Shown here piece by piece: positions 16,988 to 26,259 of a DNA stretch of 64,000 nucleotides. Under the pieces are notes generated by a model that was not told the origin of the DNA, made no database searches, and worked only from the letters and a program-made list of their open reading frames with translations. This DNA is from JBCBGF01 sp039193455 (lineage in GTDB: Bacteria > Pseudomonadota > Alphaproteobacteria > Rhodobacterales > Rhodobacteraceae), in NCBI GenBank assembly GCA_039193455.1, contig JBCCWO010000018.1, positions 1-64,000 of the forward strand. Reading direction: 5' to 3'. Position 1 is the stretch's first letter. Every line of letters begins with the position of its first letter. The translations under genes and the position numbers were made by a program.

Positions 16988-17806
16988 TTGGACTTTTCCG
17001 TGATCCTTCCCGTGCGCAATGCCGAGCAAAAAATCGGGCGCACGCTGGACAGCATTCTGGGTCAGGCCGGTAGTCTTCAAACCGAGGTTATCGTGATGGA
17101 CGGCATGTCCACAGACCGCACGGTGGAGGTTGCAAGGGGCTTTCAAAGCGATCGTGTCAGCGTGTTTAGTCAGCCTGACACGGGCATCTATGACGCGCTC
17201 GCAAACGGTTTGGAGCGGGTCACTGGAAAGGTCACCTGCTACATGGCCGCCGGCGATGTGTTCGACACAGCGGCCTTTGGCGTCGTCGCCGATGTGTTCG
17301 ATACATTTCCGACGATCAAGTGGCTCACCGGTCGGGCCACGACACGCAATGCGAAAGGCCAGGTCGTTGACAGCCGCTTGCCGCACCCGTTTGAAAAGCG
17401 CTTCTTTCAAAACGGCGCCTACGGCACACGGCTCTTTCCCCTCCAGCAGGAAAGCACGTTCTGGCGCAGCGAGCTGAACGGGGGTGTCGATCTCGCAAAG
17501 CTCCGCAGTCTGAAGCTTGCCGGCGATTTCTATCTCTGGAGATGCTTTTGCGAGGTTGCGGACCTGTTTGTCGTCAACGCCCAACTGGGAAGCTTCATGG
17601 TGGAAGAGGGTCAGCTCTCGACCCAAGATCCCGGTGCTTACGAGGCTGAGCTGCGCACACTTTGTGAGCGCCCCACAATGACCGAACGCCTTCAGATGGG
17701 GCTCATCAAACGACGGCATCGCAAACGCACCAGCCAGCCAAGATCGCCGCGGCAGGTGACGTGGAACTTCAAGAAATCGCAGTGGACGGTCGACCGCTTC
17801 GCCTAG
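16988..17806 (+). CDS. Family 2 glycosyltransferase
   Basis: The 272-residue product opens with DFSVILPVRNAEQKIGRTL, the typical GT2 nucleotide-binding strand, and has DGMSTDRT as the GT-A DxSxD-type motif. PDTGIYDALANGL and a later AAGDVFD (possible DxD-like metal site) follow. Best start is TTG 16988, with AGGTG upstream. The open frame extends further left, but those residues do not match GT2 and overlap the divergent transporter promoter. Likely role is surface polysaccharide synthesis. No other polysaccharide gene is adjacent, so it is an orphan. Confidence 0.82.
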   Translation: MDFSVILPVRNAEQKIGRTLDSILGQAGSLQTEVIVMDGMSTDRTVEVARGFQSDRVSVFSQPDTGIYDALANGLERVTGKVTCYMAAGDVFDTAAFGVVADVFDTFPTIKWLTGRATTRNAKGQVVDSRLPHPFEKRFFQNGAYGTRLFPLQQESTFWRSELNGGVDLAKLRSLKLAGDFYLWRCFCEVADLFVVNAQLGSFMVEEGQLSTQDPGAYEAELRTLCERPTMTERLQMGLIKRRHRKRTSQPRSPRQVTWNFKKSQWTVDRFA

Positions 17807-17817
17807 TCAAAGCGCAA

Positions 17818-17846
17818 GAAAAAAGGGCCGCCCGTGGCGACCCTTT
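17818..17846 (-). terminator. Terminator of the HU-like gene
   Basis: On the minus strand AAAGGG(T)CGCC pairs with GGCGGCCCTTT and is followed by a run of T residues, 20 bases after the HU-like stop codon. It also lies just after the convergent glycosyltransferase stop and may act in both directions. Confidence 0.8.
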
Positions 17847-17865
17847 CACTATCCCGATGACGGGG

Positions 17866-18153
17866 TCAGCCGTTCACGCTGTCCTTCAGCGCCTTGGCAA
17901 TGGTCATCTTCACCACTTTGTCGGCGTCCTTATGGATCTGCTCGCCTGTGGCGGGGTTGCGGACCATGCGCGCGGGGCGTTCGCGGCAATAGATCTTGCC
18001 GACACCCGGTAGCGTCACGGCGCCGCCGCCGCCCACCTCTTTGGTGATGATGTTCACAATCGAATCCAGCGCGGCGCCTGCGGTGCGTTTGTCGGCTTCC
18101 ATTTCTTCGGCCAGGGCGGCAACGAGCTGCGTCTTCGTCATTGGTTTTGCCAT
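17866..18153 (-). CDS. hup: HU-family DNA-binding protein
   Basis: The 95-residue product is a nucleoid-associated protein of the HU/IHF superfamily. It starts with MTKTQLVAALAEEM after a short N-terminal extension, has the beta-arm sequence GKIYCRERPARMVRNPATGE with the conserved RNPxTGE, and ends with a helical ALKDSV. Replacement of the usual GFGxF stretch by GVGKI is common in alphaproteobacterial HU paralogs. Strong GGAGAT ribosome binding site. Single gene with its own terminator. Confidence 0.93.
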   Translation of the reverse strand: MAKPMTKTQLVAALAEEMEADKRTAGAALDSIVNIITKEVGGGGAVTLPGVGKIYCRERPARMVRNPATGEQIHKDADKVVKMTIAKALKDSVNG

Positions 18154-18286
18154 TGGTGATCTCCTCGTTTCGCCCTTTTTCTAGGGGCGTCGTCCTGTCT
18201 TTAAACGGTATCTTGATATCAAACACAACGTCTAGTGGCAGCAAAATAAGGCCAACATAGGCGTTTCTGTGCCGTTTTTCGCCGAT

Positions 18287-19774
18287 TCAGAGGAAAGCGG
18301 TCTCTTCAAAGCTGCGCAATTTGCGCGAATGCACCCGTTCAAGGGGGATATCCCGCAGCTGCTCCATCGCGCGGATTCCGATCAAAAGATGCCGCGACAC
18401 CTGCGTGCGATAGAATTCCGAGGCCATCCCAGGCAGCTTCAACTCGCCATGCAGGGGCTTGTCCGAGACGCACAGAAGCGTCCCGTAGGGCACCCGAAAC
18501 CGGAACCCGTTGGCCGCAATCGTGGCGCTTTCCATGTCCAGCGCAATCGCCCGGCTCTGGCTCAGCCGCTGCACCGGGCCGGATTGGTCGCGCAGCTCCC
18601 AGTTGCGGTTGTCGATCGTGGCCACCGTGCCGGTCCGCATGATCCGCTTCAGATCATACCCCTCATATTCACTGACACCCGCCACCGCCTGTTCCAGCGC
18701 GATCTGGATTTCGGCCAGCGCCGGGATCGGCACCCAGACGGGCAGGTCGTCGTCCAGCACGTGGTCTTCGCGCAGGTACGCATGTGCCAGCACGAAATCC
18801 CCTAGCTGCTGCGAGTTTCGCAGCCCCGCGCAATGTCCCACCATCAGCCAGGCATGGGGGCGCAGCACTGCGATATGGTCGGTCGCCGTCTTTGCGTTTG
18901 AGGGCCCCACCCCGATATTGACCAGCGTGATCCCCCCGCCATGCTTGCGCTTGAGATGATAGGTGGGCATCTGCGGCAGCTTGGCTGGCACCGGCAGATC
19001 GCCGTCAGGATCCGTGATCACATGGTTCCCGGGGCCTACAAAGGCGGTATAGCCGCTGTCGGGATCGCCCAGAACCTTGCGCGCATAGGCTTCGAATTCC
19101 TCGACATAGAACTGATAGTTCGTGAACAGCACGTGGTTCTGGAAATGCGCCGGCTCGGTCGCCGTGTAATGCGCGAGCCGCGCGAGCGAGTAATCTACAC
19201 GCTGGGCGGTAAAGGGCGCCAGCGGGCCGGACCCGTCCTCATGCGTAAAACCATAGCCGTTGACGATGTCGTCATTCGTCGTCGCCAGATCCGGCACATC
19301 AAAGATATCGCGCAGCGTGAACTGCATCGCGCCGTCCTGTGGCACGCTCACACTGGCATCGTTGGCCACGGCAAAATGCACGGGCATCGGTGTGATCGAG
19401 GGGCCGACGCTCACCGGTTGCCCGTGGTTCTCGATCAGCAAGCCGATCTGCTGGACAAGGTAGTTCTCAAACAGATCCGGTCGCGTGACCGTGGTGGAAT
19501 AGGTGCCGGGTTCGGCCACATGGCCATAGGACAGGCGGCTGTCGATGGCGACATAGCTCGTCGTGGAAAACCGGATCTCGGGGTAAAACGCGCGGTAGCG
19601 CGACCCTGGCATCTCGGATCCGCTCAGAGCCTCGGTGAAGCGGGCGCAGAGGAAATCGCTCGCGGTGCTATACAACTCTTGCAGGCGTTTTACGGCGGCG
19701 GCCGCATCGCGGAATGTCTCCTGCTCGGGAACCGGGGGCGAGACGACGGGCAGGTTGGGGTTGGCCACGTTCAT
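18287..19774 (-). CDS. amn: AMP nucleosidase
   Basis: The 495-residue enzyme hydrolyses AMP to adenine and ribose 5-phosphate. The N-terminal Amn domain (about 25-190) includes YPEIRFSTTSYVAIDSRLSYG. The C-terminal nucleoside-phosphorylase-like domain contains NIGVGPSNAKTATDH, the ALDMESATIAANG catalytic region and LLCVSDKPLHGELKLPG. Length fits bacterial Amn. Its ATG overlaps the stop of the adenine deaminase gene (ATGA), so its product adenine is made alongside the enzyme that consumes it. Confidence 0.96.
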   Translation of the reverse strand: MNVANPNLPVVSPPVPEQETFRDAAAAVKRLQELYSTASDFLCARFTEALSGSEMPGSRYRAFYPEIRFSTTSYVAIDSRLSYGHVAEPGTYSTTVTRPDLFENYLVQQIGLLIENHGQPVSVGPSITPMPVHFAVANDASVSVPQDGAMQFTLRDIFDVPDLATTNDDIVNGYGFTHEDGSGPLAPFTAQRVDYSLARLAHYTATEPAHFQNHVLFTNYQFYVEEFEAYARKVLGDPDSGYTAFVGPGNHVITDPDGDLPVPAKLPQMPTYHLKRKHGGGITLVNIGVGPSNAKTATDHIAVLRPHAWLMVGHCAGLRNSQQLGDFVLAHAYLREDHVLDDDLPVWVPIPALAEIQIALEQAVAGVSEYEGYDLKRIMRTGTVATIDNRNWELRDQSGPVQRLSQSRAIALDMESATIAANGFRFRVPYGTLLCVSDKPLHGELKLPGMASEFYRTQVSRHLLIGIRAMEQLRDIPLERVHSRKLRSFEETAFL

Positions 19775-21573
19775 GTCGTCTCCTCAAAGAGCTCGGTCAG
19801 CTCAAACTTCGTCACATCCACAAGGCCAAGGTCCGAGATCCGCAGCTCGGGGATCACCACCAGGGCCAGAAGCGAATGCTGCATATACGCGTTGTTCAGG
19901 GTGCAGCCGCAGTCCGCCATGGCCGCGACGATCCCCTCGGCCTGCTGCGCGACCCAATGCGCCGGTGCATCCGACATCAGCCCGGCGATCGGCAGCTCCA
20001 CCAACGCGATCTCTTCCCCGTCTTTCCACACGGTCACGCCACCGCCCACTTCGGCCAGCCGGTTCGCCGCCGCCGCCATGTCCGTATGGCTGGTGCCCAC
20101 GACAATCATGTGATGGCTGTCATGGGCCACGGTCGAGGCGATGGCCATCTGCCCCTCATACCCAAAGCCCGACACAAATCCGTTCACCACATCGCCGGTG
20201 CCCCGGTGCCGTTCCACCAGCGCGATCTGGCAGACGCCATCGGCGCCCCGCACCGCGCCATCCGTCACCGGCAGTTGCGCCGTCAGCGCCTTGGTGGGCG
20301 CCTGGTTTTCGACCACGCCGATCACCTTGGCGGTGACGGTATTGGCGCCCTCAGGGGCCGGAATTTCGAAATCCGCTGCCGCAATGGGCCGCCCGAGATG
20401 CACTGTCTCTCGCACCGGTTGCGGCCAGTTAAAATGCGGGCACTCCACACGCATCTCGCCATCCACCGCCACGGTCACGCCCCGTGCAATCACCCGGTGG
20501 ATCGGCAGGGTGGTCAGGTCGGATGTCACGATCACATCCGCCCGCCGTCCCGGTGCAACAGAGCCTAACTCGCGCTCCAGCCCGAAATGAGCCGCCGTGT
20601 TCACCGTCGCCATTTGCAGCGCGATCAGCGGGTCACACCCACAGTCAATCGCATGCCGCACAACGCGGTTCATATGCCCGTCATTCACCAGCGTGCCCGA
20701 ATGGCAGTCATCCGTGCACAGGATGAAATTGCGCGGGTCCATCCCCTTTTCGGTGATCGCGGTGATCTGGCTTTCCACGTCATACCACGCACTGCCCAGC
20801 CGCAGCATCGCCCGCATGCCCTGGCGCACCCGCGCTATCGCATCGGCCTCGCAGGTGCCTTCATGGTCATCCGCCGGACCACCCGCGGCATAGGCGTGGA
20901 ACGCTGGACCGAGGTGTGGCGAGGCATAGTGTCCGCCCACCGTCTTGCCCGCGGCTTGGGTCGCCGCAATCTCGGCCAGCATCTTGGCATCGCCTGCCAC
21001 AACGCCGGGGAAATTCATCATCTCGCCCAGCCCGATGATCCCCGGCCATCCCATCGCCTCGGCCACATCTTCGGCAGAGATTTCGAACCCCGTCGTCTCC
21101 AGCCCCGGGGCCGAGGGCGCGCAGGACGGCATCTGCATATAGATCGACACCGGCTGCATCAGCGCCTCGTCATGCATCATCCGCACGCCGTCAAGGCCCA
21201 GCACATTGGCAATCTCATGGGGGTCGGCGAACATCGTCGTCGTGCCATGGGGGATGACGGCGCGGGCAAATTCAGCGGGCGTCAGCATGCCCGACTCGAT
21301 ATGCATATGTCCGTCGCACAGCCCGGGGATCAGGTACTGCCCCTGGGCGTCCAGAACCTCGGTCCCGTCGCCGATGCAATGGGACGCATCCGGTCCGACA
21401 TAGGCAAACCGGCCCGCGGCCACCGCAATCTCCCACCCGTCCAGCACTTCACGGGTCTGCACGTTCACCACACGGCCACCCCGGATCACCAGATCCGCAG
21501 GCGCACGCCCGGCTGCCACCGCCACCAGATGCGGCGCGCTCTCAGCCCAGGTTGAAAAGGGGGTTGGTTCCAT
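19771..21573 (-). CDS. ade: Adenine deaminase
   Basis: This amidohydrolase converts adenine to hypoxanthine and ammonia. The roughly 600-residue protein has the metal-binding DGHMHIESGM, a VGGHYASPHL segment, and TDDCHSGTLVNDGHMNRVV. The adenine-deaminase-specific C-terminal domain carries STVAHDSHHMIVVGTSHTDM. I prefer ATG 21573 (MEPTPF); ATG 21588 adds five residues. It is first in a two-gene operon with amn, which together turn AMP into hypoxanthine for salvage or nitrogen release. Confidence 0.95.
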   Translation of the reverse strand: MEPTPFSTWAESAPHLVAVAAGRAPADLVIRGGRVVNVQTREVLDGWEIAVAAGRFAYVGPDASHCIGDGTEVLDAQGQYLIPGLCDGHMHIESGMLTPAEFARAVIPHGTTTMFADPHEIANVLGLDGVRMMHDEALMQPVSIYMQMPSCAPSAPGLETTGFEISAEDVAEAMGWPGIIGLGEMMNFPGVVAGDAKMLAEIAATQAAGKTVGGHYASPHLGPAFHAYAAGGPADDHEGTCEADAIARVRQGMRAMLRLGSAWYDVESQITAITEKGMDPRNFILCTDDCHSGTLVNDGHMNRVVRHAIDCGCDPLIALQMATVNTAAHFGLERELGSVAPGRRADVIVTSDLTTLPIHRVIARGVTVAVDGEMRVECPHFNWPQPVRETVHLGRPIAAADFEIPAPEGANTVTAKVIGVVENQAPTKALTAQLPVTDGAVRGADGVCQIALVERHRGTGDVVNGFVSGFGYEGQMAIASTVAHDSHHMIVVGTSHTDMAAAANRLAEVGGGVTVWKDGEEIALVELPIAGLMSDAPAHWVAQQAEGIVAAMADCGCTLNNAYMQHSLLALVVIPELRISDLGLVDVTKFELTELFEETT

Positions 21574-21687
21574 GGATCGATTTTCCACGTCTCACGCCCA
21601 CGCGCAAGTCCTGCCCAACCCGTCCGGCGGGAAATCACAAAGCCTCGACTGCTTGCCTTCCGGCTCTGCGCCAACAAAACTGGTGTC

Positions 21688-22548
21688 ATGACCACCCTCC
21701 TGTCCTTTGGCCACGGCTTTTCCGCCAAGGCGCTGACGCCGATCCTGACCGGCCGGGGCTGGCGGGTGATCGGCACAACCCGCAGCGCGGACAAGGCCGA
21801 TGCGGTGCGCGCCAGCGGCGCCGAACCGCTGATCTGGCCGGGTGGCGACCTCGCGCCCGCGCTGGCCGGGGCCACCCATCTTCTGATTTCCGCTGGCCCG
21901 GGCCCCGACGGCGACCCCGTACTGAACGCGGCCCGCGATGACATCGCGGCGGTCGCGCCGACCATCCAATGGGCGGGCTACCTGTCGACCACCGGTGTCT
22001 ACGGCGATCATCAGGGGGGATGGGTGGATGAAACCACCCCGCTTGCGCCGTCGACCCGCCGGGGTGCGCTGCGGGTCGCGGCGGAAGCGGCCTGGCAATC
22101 GCTCGCGTCCGAAACCGGCCTGCCGCTGCACATCTTCCGCCTTGCAGGGATCTACGGCCCCGGGCGCGGCCCGTTTGCCAAGGTCCGCAACGGCACCGCG
22201 CGGCGCATCGTCAAACCCGGCCAGGTCTTCTCGCGCATCCATGTGGAGGATATCGCCCAGGTCCTCGCCGCCTCCATCGACCGCCCGCGTCCCGGCGCGA
22301 TCTATAACCTCTGCGATGATGACCCGGCCCCACCGCAGGACGTGCTGGCCCATGCCGCCGACCTGCTGGGCCTGCCGCTGCCGCCCGAAGTGCCCTTCGA
22401 AGAAGCCGAGATGACGCCGATGGCCCGCAGCTTTTATGCTGAATCCAAACGGGTCCGGAACGACCTGATCAAGTCAGAGCTGGGGGTGCACCTAAAGTAC
22501 CCCGATTACCGCACGGGGTTGCAGGCGCTCCTGCAGGCCGAGGGCTAG
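21688..22548 (+). CDS. NAD(P)-dependent epimerase/dehydratase-like protein (YeeZ-like)
   Basis: The 286-residue product is an atypical SDR. The N terminus SFGHGFSAKALTPIL resembles a nucleotide-binding Rossmann strand with a variant glycine pattern. YLSTTGVYGDHQGGWVDE matches the extended-SDR STxxVYG motif, and RLAGIYGPGRGPFAKVR matches the epimerase substrate region. The usual YxxxK is not evident. YeeZ-type proteins have uncertain function. It converges with the membrane gene at 22545, overlapping by four bases. Confidence 0.82.
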   Translation: MTTLLSFGHGFSAKALTPILTGRGWRVIGTTRSADKADAVRASGAEPLIWPGGDLAPALAGATHLLISAGPGPDGDPVLNAARDDIAAVAPTIQWAGYLSTTGVYGDHQGGWVDETTPLAPSTRRGALRVAAEAAWQSLASETGLPLHIFRLAGIYGPGRGPFAKVRNGTARRIVKPGQVFSRIHVEDIAQVLAASIDRPRPGAIYNLCDDDPAPPQDVLAHAADLLGLPLPPEVPFEEAEMTPMARSFYAESKRVRNDLIKSELGVHLKYPDYRTGLQALLQAEG

Positions 22549-23201
22549 GTCCGCCGCCGCAGCACGAACGCCAACCCCGCCATCCCCGCGAGCACGATCA
22601 GTGCACCCACCGTGGTCTGCCCGTAAAACGCAAGACGCCCGCCAAGCGACAGATCGTTCAGGAACGGATAGGGCAACCCGCTGGTGACCGATCCGAAGGG
22701 TGAAATGTTGAACGGCCCGACAAAGCCCTCGATCCACAGGATATAGGCGGCAACGATCCCAAGCAGCAGCGGCAGGCTGCGCCACGGACGCCGAAACGCG
22801 TCCTGGATCACGAACGCGTCGATCCACATCAGAAGCGGCCCAATCACGTGCAGGTAGTAATCCACGTAGAGCGGCAGCGGCGGCCCCGACTGCACCAGCG
22901 CGGGGTCTTTCAGCTTGAGCGACCAGTAGAGGTAAACCATCATCGCGTTCACCACCGCCGTCGCCGCCACCAGATTTGGCCACTGCCGATCGCTGCGCCG
23001 CTCGGTCAGGGCCAGCAGGCGCGAGGCGGTGAAGAACGCCAAAAGCAGCGCCCAGATGGTGAGAAACCGGAACGGCCCGCCCGCATGCCCGTAATCGCCC
23101 GTGATCACAACCTGCCGGATCACCGCCGCAGCGGCGAGCAGGAATACCGCCCACCGATAGATCAGGACCCAGCGCGCATGCGGGTCAAGCGCCGGGCGCA
23201 T
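22545..23201 (-). CDS. Pr6Pr-type integral membrane protein
   Basis: The 218-residue product has about six transmembrane helices with charged loops, including RWAVFLLAAAAVIRQVVITG near the N terminus and VDYYLHVIGPLLMWIDAFVI in the middle, and a basic C-terminal LRRRT. The pattern matches the Pr6Pr (FAR-17a/AIG1-related) family of unknown function. Its start codon overlaps the dxs stop by one base, so it probably rides on the dxs transcript. Confidence 0.75.
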   Translation of the reverse strand: MRPALDPHARWVLIYRWAVFLLAAAAVIRQVVITGDYGHAGGPFRFLTIWALLLAFFTASRLLALTERRSDRQWPNLVAATAVVNAMMVYLYWSLKLKDPALVQSGPPLPLYVDYYLHVIGPLLMWIDAFVIQDAFRRPWRSLPLLLGIVAAYILWIEGFVGPFNISPFGSVTSGLPYPFLNDLSLGGRLAFYGQTTVGALIVLAGMAGLAFVLRRRT

Positions 23202-25132
23202 CAGGCCCGGCGGGTTGACGAGATGTCGGCGATGCCAAGCGTCGCAAGCACCTTGGCTTCGATGTCTTCGGCGTTCAATTTGGCGACCGCGTACATGTCC
23301 CGGGGGCTCGCCTGATCGATGAAGATGTCGGGCAAGACCATCGAGCGATAGCGGATCCCCGTGTCAAACACGCCCTCTTCGGCCAGAAGCTGCGCCACGT
23401 GGCTGCCAAATCCGCCAACCGCGCCTTCCTCGATCGTGATCAGCGCCTCATGATCGCGCGCCAGTTGCAGGATCAGGTCGCGATCCAAGGGCTTGGCAAA
23501 CCGCGCATCGGCAATCGTGGGCGTGATCCCGCGCGCGCCCAGCGCCTCGGCCGCGGCTTCCACCTCGGCCAGCCGGGTCCCAAAGGACAAAAGCGCCACC
23601 TGCTTGCCCTCTCGGATCATCCGGCCCTTGCCGATCTCGATGGGCTCGCCGCGTTCGGGCATCTCAACGCCCGCGGCTTCGCCGCGTGGGAACCGGAACG
23701 CAATCGGCCCCGCATCATGCGCCGCCGCGGTGGCCACCATGTGCACCAGCTCGGCCTCATCCGCCGCCGCCATCACCACAAACCCGGGCAAGTTAGACAG
23801 GTATCCCACGTCAAACGCCCCCGCATGTGTCGCGCCATCCGCGCCGACCAGCCCGGCCCGGTCAATCGCGAACCGCACGGGCAGCCGCTGGATCGCCACG
23901 TCATGGACGACCTGATCGTAGCCGCGCTGCAGGAAGGTCGAATAGATCGCGCAAAACGGCTTCATCCCGCCCGCCGCCAACCCGGCACAGAACGTCACGC
24001 CGTGCTGTTCCGCAATGCCAACATCAAAGCAGCGCGAGGGATAGCGTTCGGCAAAAAGCTTCAGCCCCGTCCCATCGGGCATCGCCGCGGTCACCGCCAC
24101 GATCTTGTCATCGCGCGCGGCCTCATCGATCAGGCTGTCGGCGAAGACGCGGGTATAGCTTGGGGCGTTCGACGGGGCCTTCTTCTGCTCGCCCGTGACC
24201 ACATCAAACTTGGAAACGCCATGCCCCTTGTCGCGGGCCTCTTCGGCCGGGGCATAGCCCTTGCCCTTCTTGGTGATCGCGTGGATCAGGATCGGCCCGG
24301 TCGCGCGTTCCTTCACCGTGCGCAGCACCGGCAAAAGCTGGTCCATGTCATGCCCATCGATAGGCCCGAGATAGGAAAACCCAAGTTCCTCGAACAGCGT
24401 GCCCCCGACGGTCAGGTGCTTGACCATGTCCTTGGCCCGCCGCGCGCCCTCTTGCAGCGGTTCGGGCAACAGGCTGACCGCGCCCTTGGCCGCCGCTTTC
24501 AATTCCTGAAACGGGGCACCCGCATAAAGCCGGGACAGGTATTGCGACATTGCCCCCACCGGCGGGGCAATCGACATCTCGTTATCGTTCAGAATGACGA
24601 TCAGCCGCTTGTCCAGATGGCCCGCATTGTTCATCGCCTCATAGGCCATGCCCGCGCTCATCGCGCCGTCGCCGATCACCGCGATGCAATCGCCGATCCC
24701 ATGCTCGGGCGATCCGCCCAGATCGCGCGCCACCGCAAAGCCCAGCGCGGCCGAGATCGAGGTCGACGAATGCGCCGCCCCGAATGGGTCATAGGCGCTT
24801 TCCGATCGCTTGGTGAACCCCGACAGCCCGTCCTTCTGGCGCAGCGTCCGGATCCGATCCCGCCGCCCGGTCAGGATCTTGTGGGGATAGCACTGGTGGC
24901 TCACATCCCAGATGATCCGGTCCTTCGGCGCATCGAACACCGCGTGCAGCGCCACGGTCAGCTCAACCACCCCCAGCCCCGCGCCCAGATGCCCGCCGGT
25001 TTCCGACACCGCGCTGATCGTCTCGGCGCGCAGTTCATCGGCCAGTCGGCGCAGGTCGCTGTCGCCAAATACCTTCAGATCCGCCGGCACAGACACGCGG
25101 TCCAAAAGCGGGGTGCTGGGTCGTTTGCTCAT
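23201..25132 (-). CDS. dxs: 1-deoxy-D-xylulose-5-phosphate synthase
   Basis: Dxs condenses pyruvate and glyceraldehyde 3-phosphate, the first step of the MEP isoprenoid pathway, using TPP. The 643 residues show SETGGHLGAGLGVVELTVAL, the TPP-binding region IGDGAMSAGMAYEAMNNAGH, the central GHDMDQLLPVL, and the transketolase pyrimidine-binding domain with VGIAEQHGVTF and the DRAGLVGADGATHAG signature. Length is standard. It lies 18 bases after ispA, so two isoprenoid enzymes share a transcript. Confidence 0.97.
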   Translation of the reverse strand: MSKRPSTPLLDRVSVPADLKVFGDSDLRRLADELRAETISAVSETGGHLGAGLGVVELTVALHAVFDAPKDRIIWDVSHQCYPHKILTGRRDRIRTLRQKDGLSGFTKRSESAYDPFGAAHSSTSISAALGFAVARDLGGSPEHGIGDCIAVIGDGAMSAGMAYEAMNNAGHLDKRLIVILNDNEMSIAPPVGAMSQYLSRLYAGAPFQELKAAAKGAVSLLPEPLQEGARRAKDMVKHLTVGGTLFEELGFSYLGPIDGHDMDQLLPVLRTVKERATGPILIHAITKKGKGYAPAEEARDKGHGVSKFDVVTGEQKKAPSNAPSYTRVFADSLIDEAARDDKIVAVTAAMPDGTGLKLFAERYPSRCFDVGIAEQHGVTFCAGLAAGGMKPFCAIYSTFLQRGYDQVVHDVAIQRLPVRFAIDRAGLVGADGATHAGAFDVGYLSNLPGFVVMAAADEAELVHMVATAAAHDAGPIAFRFPRGEAAGVEMPERGEPIEIGKGRMIREGKQVALLSFGTRLAEVEAAAEALGARGITPTIADARFAKPLDRDLILQLARDHEALITIEEGAVGGFGSHVAQLLAEEGVFDTGIRYRSMVLPDIFIDQASPRDMYAVAKLNAEDIEAKVLATLGIADISSTRRA

Positions 25133-25150
25133 CGGTCCTCCCGGGCGCCG

Positions 25151-26020
25151 CTATGACGTGCGCGAGATAACGAAGCGCGCCGCATCCCGCAAGTTTTCAG
25201 CCGTCGCGCCATAGGGATCTAGCGCGGTACAGGCATCGTCCACCAGGTCCGCCGCGCGGGACTTGGCCGCATCAAGCCCAAGCAGCGACACAAACGTGGC
25301 CTTCCCGGCCTCGGCGTCCTTTTGCAGCCGCTTCCCGGCGGTGGCGGTGTCACCCTCAACGTCCAGCACATCGTCCGCAATCTGAAACGCCAACCCCAGT
25401 GCCCGCGCATAGGCGCGCAAGGGTGCGGTATCCGCCTCGCCAAGGATCGCCCCGGCCTCTGCCGACCACGAAATCAGCGCGCCGGTCTTGTTGCCCTGCA
25501 ACTCGGTGATCTCGTCCAGCGACAGCGCCCGCCCGGCGGTCTCTGCCGCGATGTCCTGCGCCTGGCCCAACACCATGCCTTCCGCCCCCGCCGCCCGCGC
25601 CAGCGATCCGATCAGAGCGACCCGCACCTTCGGGCTGTCATGGCAGGCCGGTTCCGACAACAGCTCAAACGCTAGGGTTTGGAGTGCGTCGCCCACCAGA
25701 ACCGCCGTCGCCTCGTCCCATTTGACATGTACCGTGGGTTGCCCGCGCCGCAAATCGTCGTCGTCCATGCAGGGCAGGTCGTCATGCACCAGCGAATAGG
25801 CATGCAGCGCCTCGATCGCGCCCGCGGTGACAACCGATTGTTCCGGGGCAATCCCAAAGAGCGCGGCAGCCTCGATCACCAGGTACCCGCGCAGGCGTTT
25901 TCCGCCCGAAAGCGCGTGTCTTAGACCCTGTTCCAGCGGAAGATCGCCCTGCGGAAGGCTCGCATCCAGAAACGCCTGGATCGCTCCGGCCCGCGCCGTC
26001 AGTCGCTCGTGAAAGCTCAC
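25151..26020 (-). CDS. ispA: Polyprenyl (farnesyl/geranyl) diphosphate synthase
   Basis: The 289-residue prenyltransferase builds farnesyl diphosphate from IPP and DMAPP. It has the GGKRLRGYL substrate motif, the first Asp-rich region HDDLPCMDDDDLRRG and the second DDVLDVEGD. GTG 26020 is the likely start; it overlaps the xseB stop (GTGA) and gives the usual N terminus. It sits in the operon xseB-ispA-dxs, a common order in alphaproteobacteria. Confidence 0.94.
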   Translation of the reverse strand: MSFHERLTARAGAIQAFLDASLPQGDLPLEQGLRHALSGGKRLRGYLVIEAAALFGIAPEQSVVTAGAIEALHAYSLVHDDLPCMDDDDLRRGQPTVHVKWDEATAVLVGDALQTLAFELLSEPACHDSPKVRVALIGSLARAAGAEGMVLGQAQDIAAETAGRALSLDEITELQGNKTGALISWSAEAGAILGEADTAPLRAYARALGLAFQIADDVLDVEGDTATAGKRLQKDAEAGKATFVSLLGLDAAKSRAADLVDDACTALDPYGATAENLRDAARFVISRTS

Positions 26021-26259
26021 ATGCCCTCGACAGGGGTTGTCCCTGTCGGCTGACCGTTCTGATCCAGCTTGATCGCGGCCACTTTCTCCTCGGCATCTTT
26101 CAGCTTGGCCTCGCAATGGGCCTTGAGCAGCGCCCCGCGTTCATAAAGCGCGATGGACTTTTCCAACTCCACGTTCCCGCTGTCGAGCTGGGTGACGATG
26201 GCCTCGAGCTCGCGCATGGCGTCCTCAAAGCTCATCTCTTCGATTTTGGCGTCGCTCAT
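26017..26259 (-). CDS. xseB: Exodeoxyribonuclease VII small subunit
   Basis: The 80-residue product matches XseB: FEDAMRELEAIVTQLDSGNV, then LEKSIALYERGALLKAHCEAKL, a two-helix hairpin that binds the large subunit XseA to form an exonuclease for single-stranded DNA. It overlaps the HDAC-like gene upstream and ispA downstream, so the block is translationally coupled. xseA is not in the window. Confidence 0.93.
   Translation of the reverse strand: MSDAKIEEMSFEDAMRELEAIVTQLDSGNVELEKSIALYERGALLKAHCEAKLKDAEEKVAAIKLDQNGQPTGTTPVEGM

Noticed and set aside
23399..25156. 585-codon open frame on the plus strand
   Set aside because: It is antisense to dxs, which is complete and fully recognisable.
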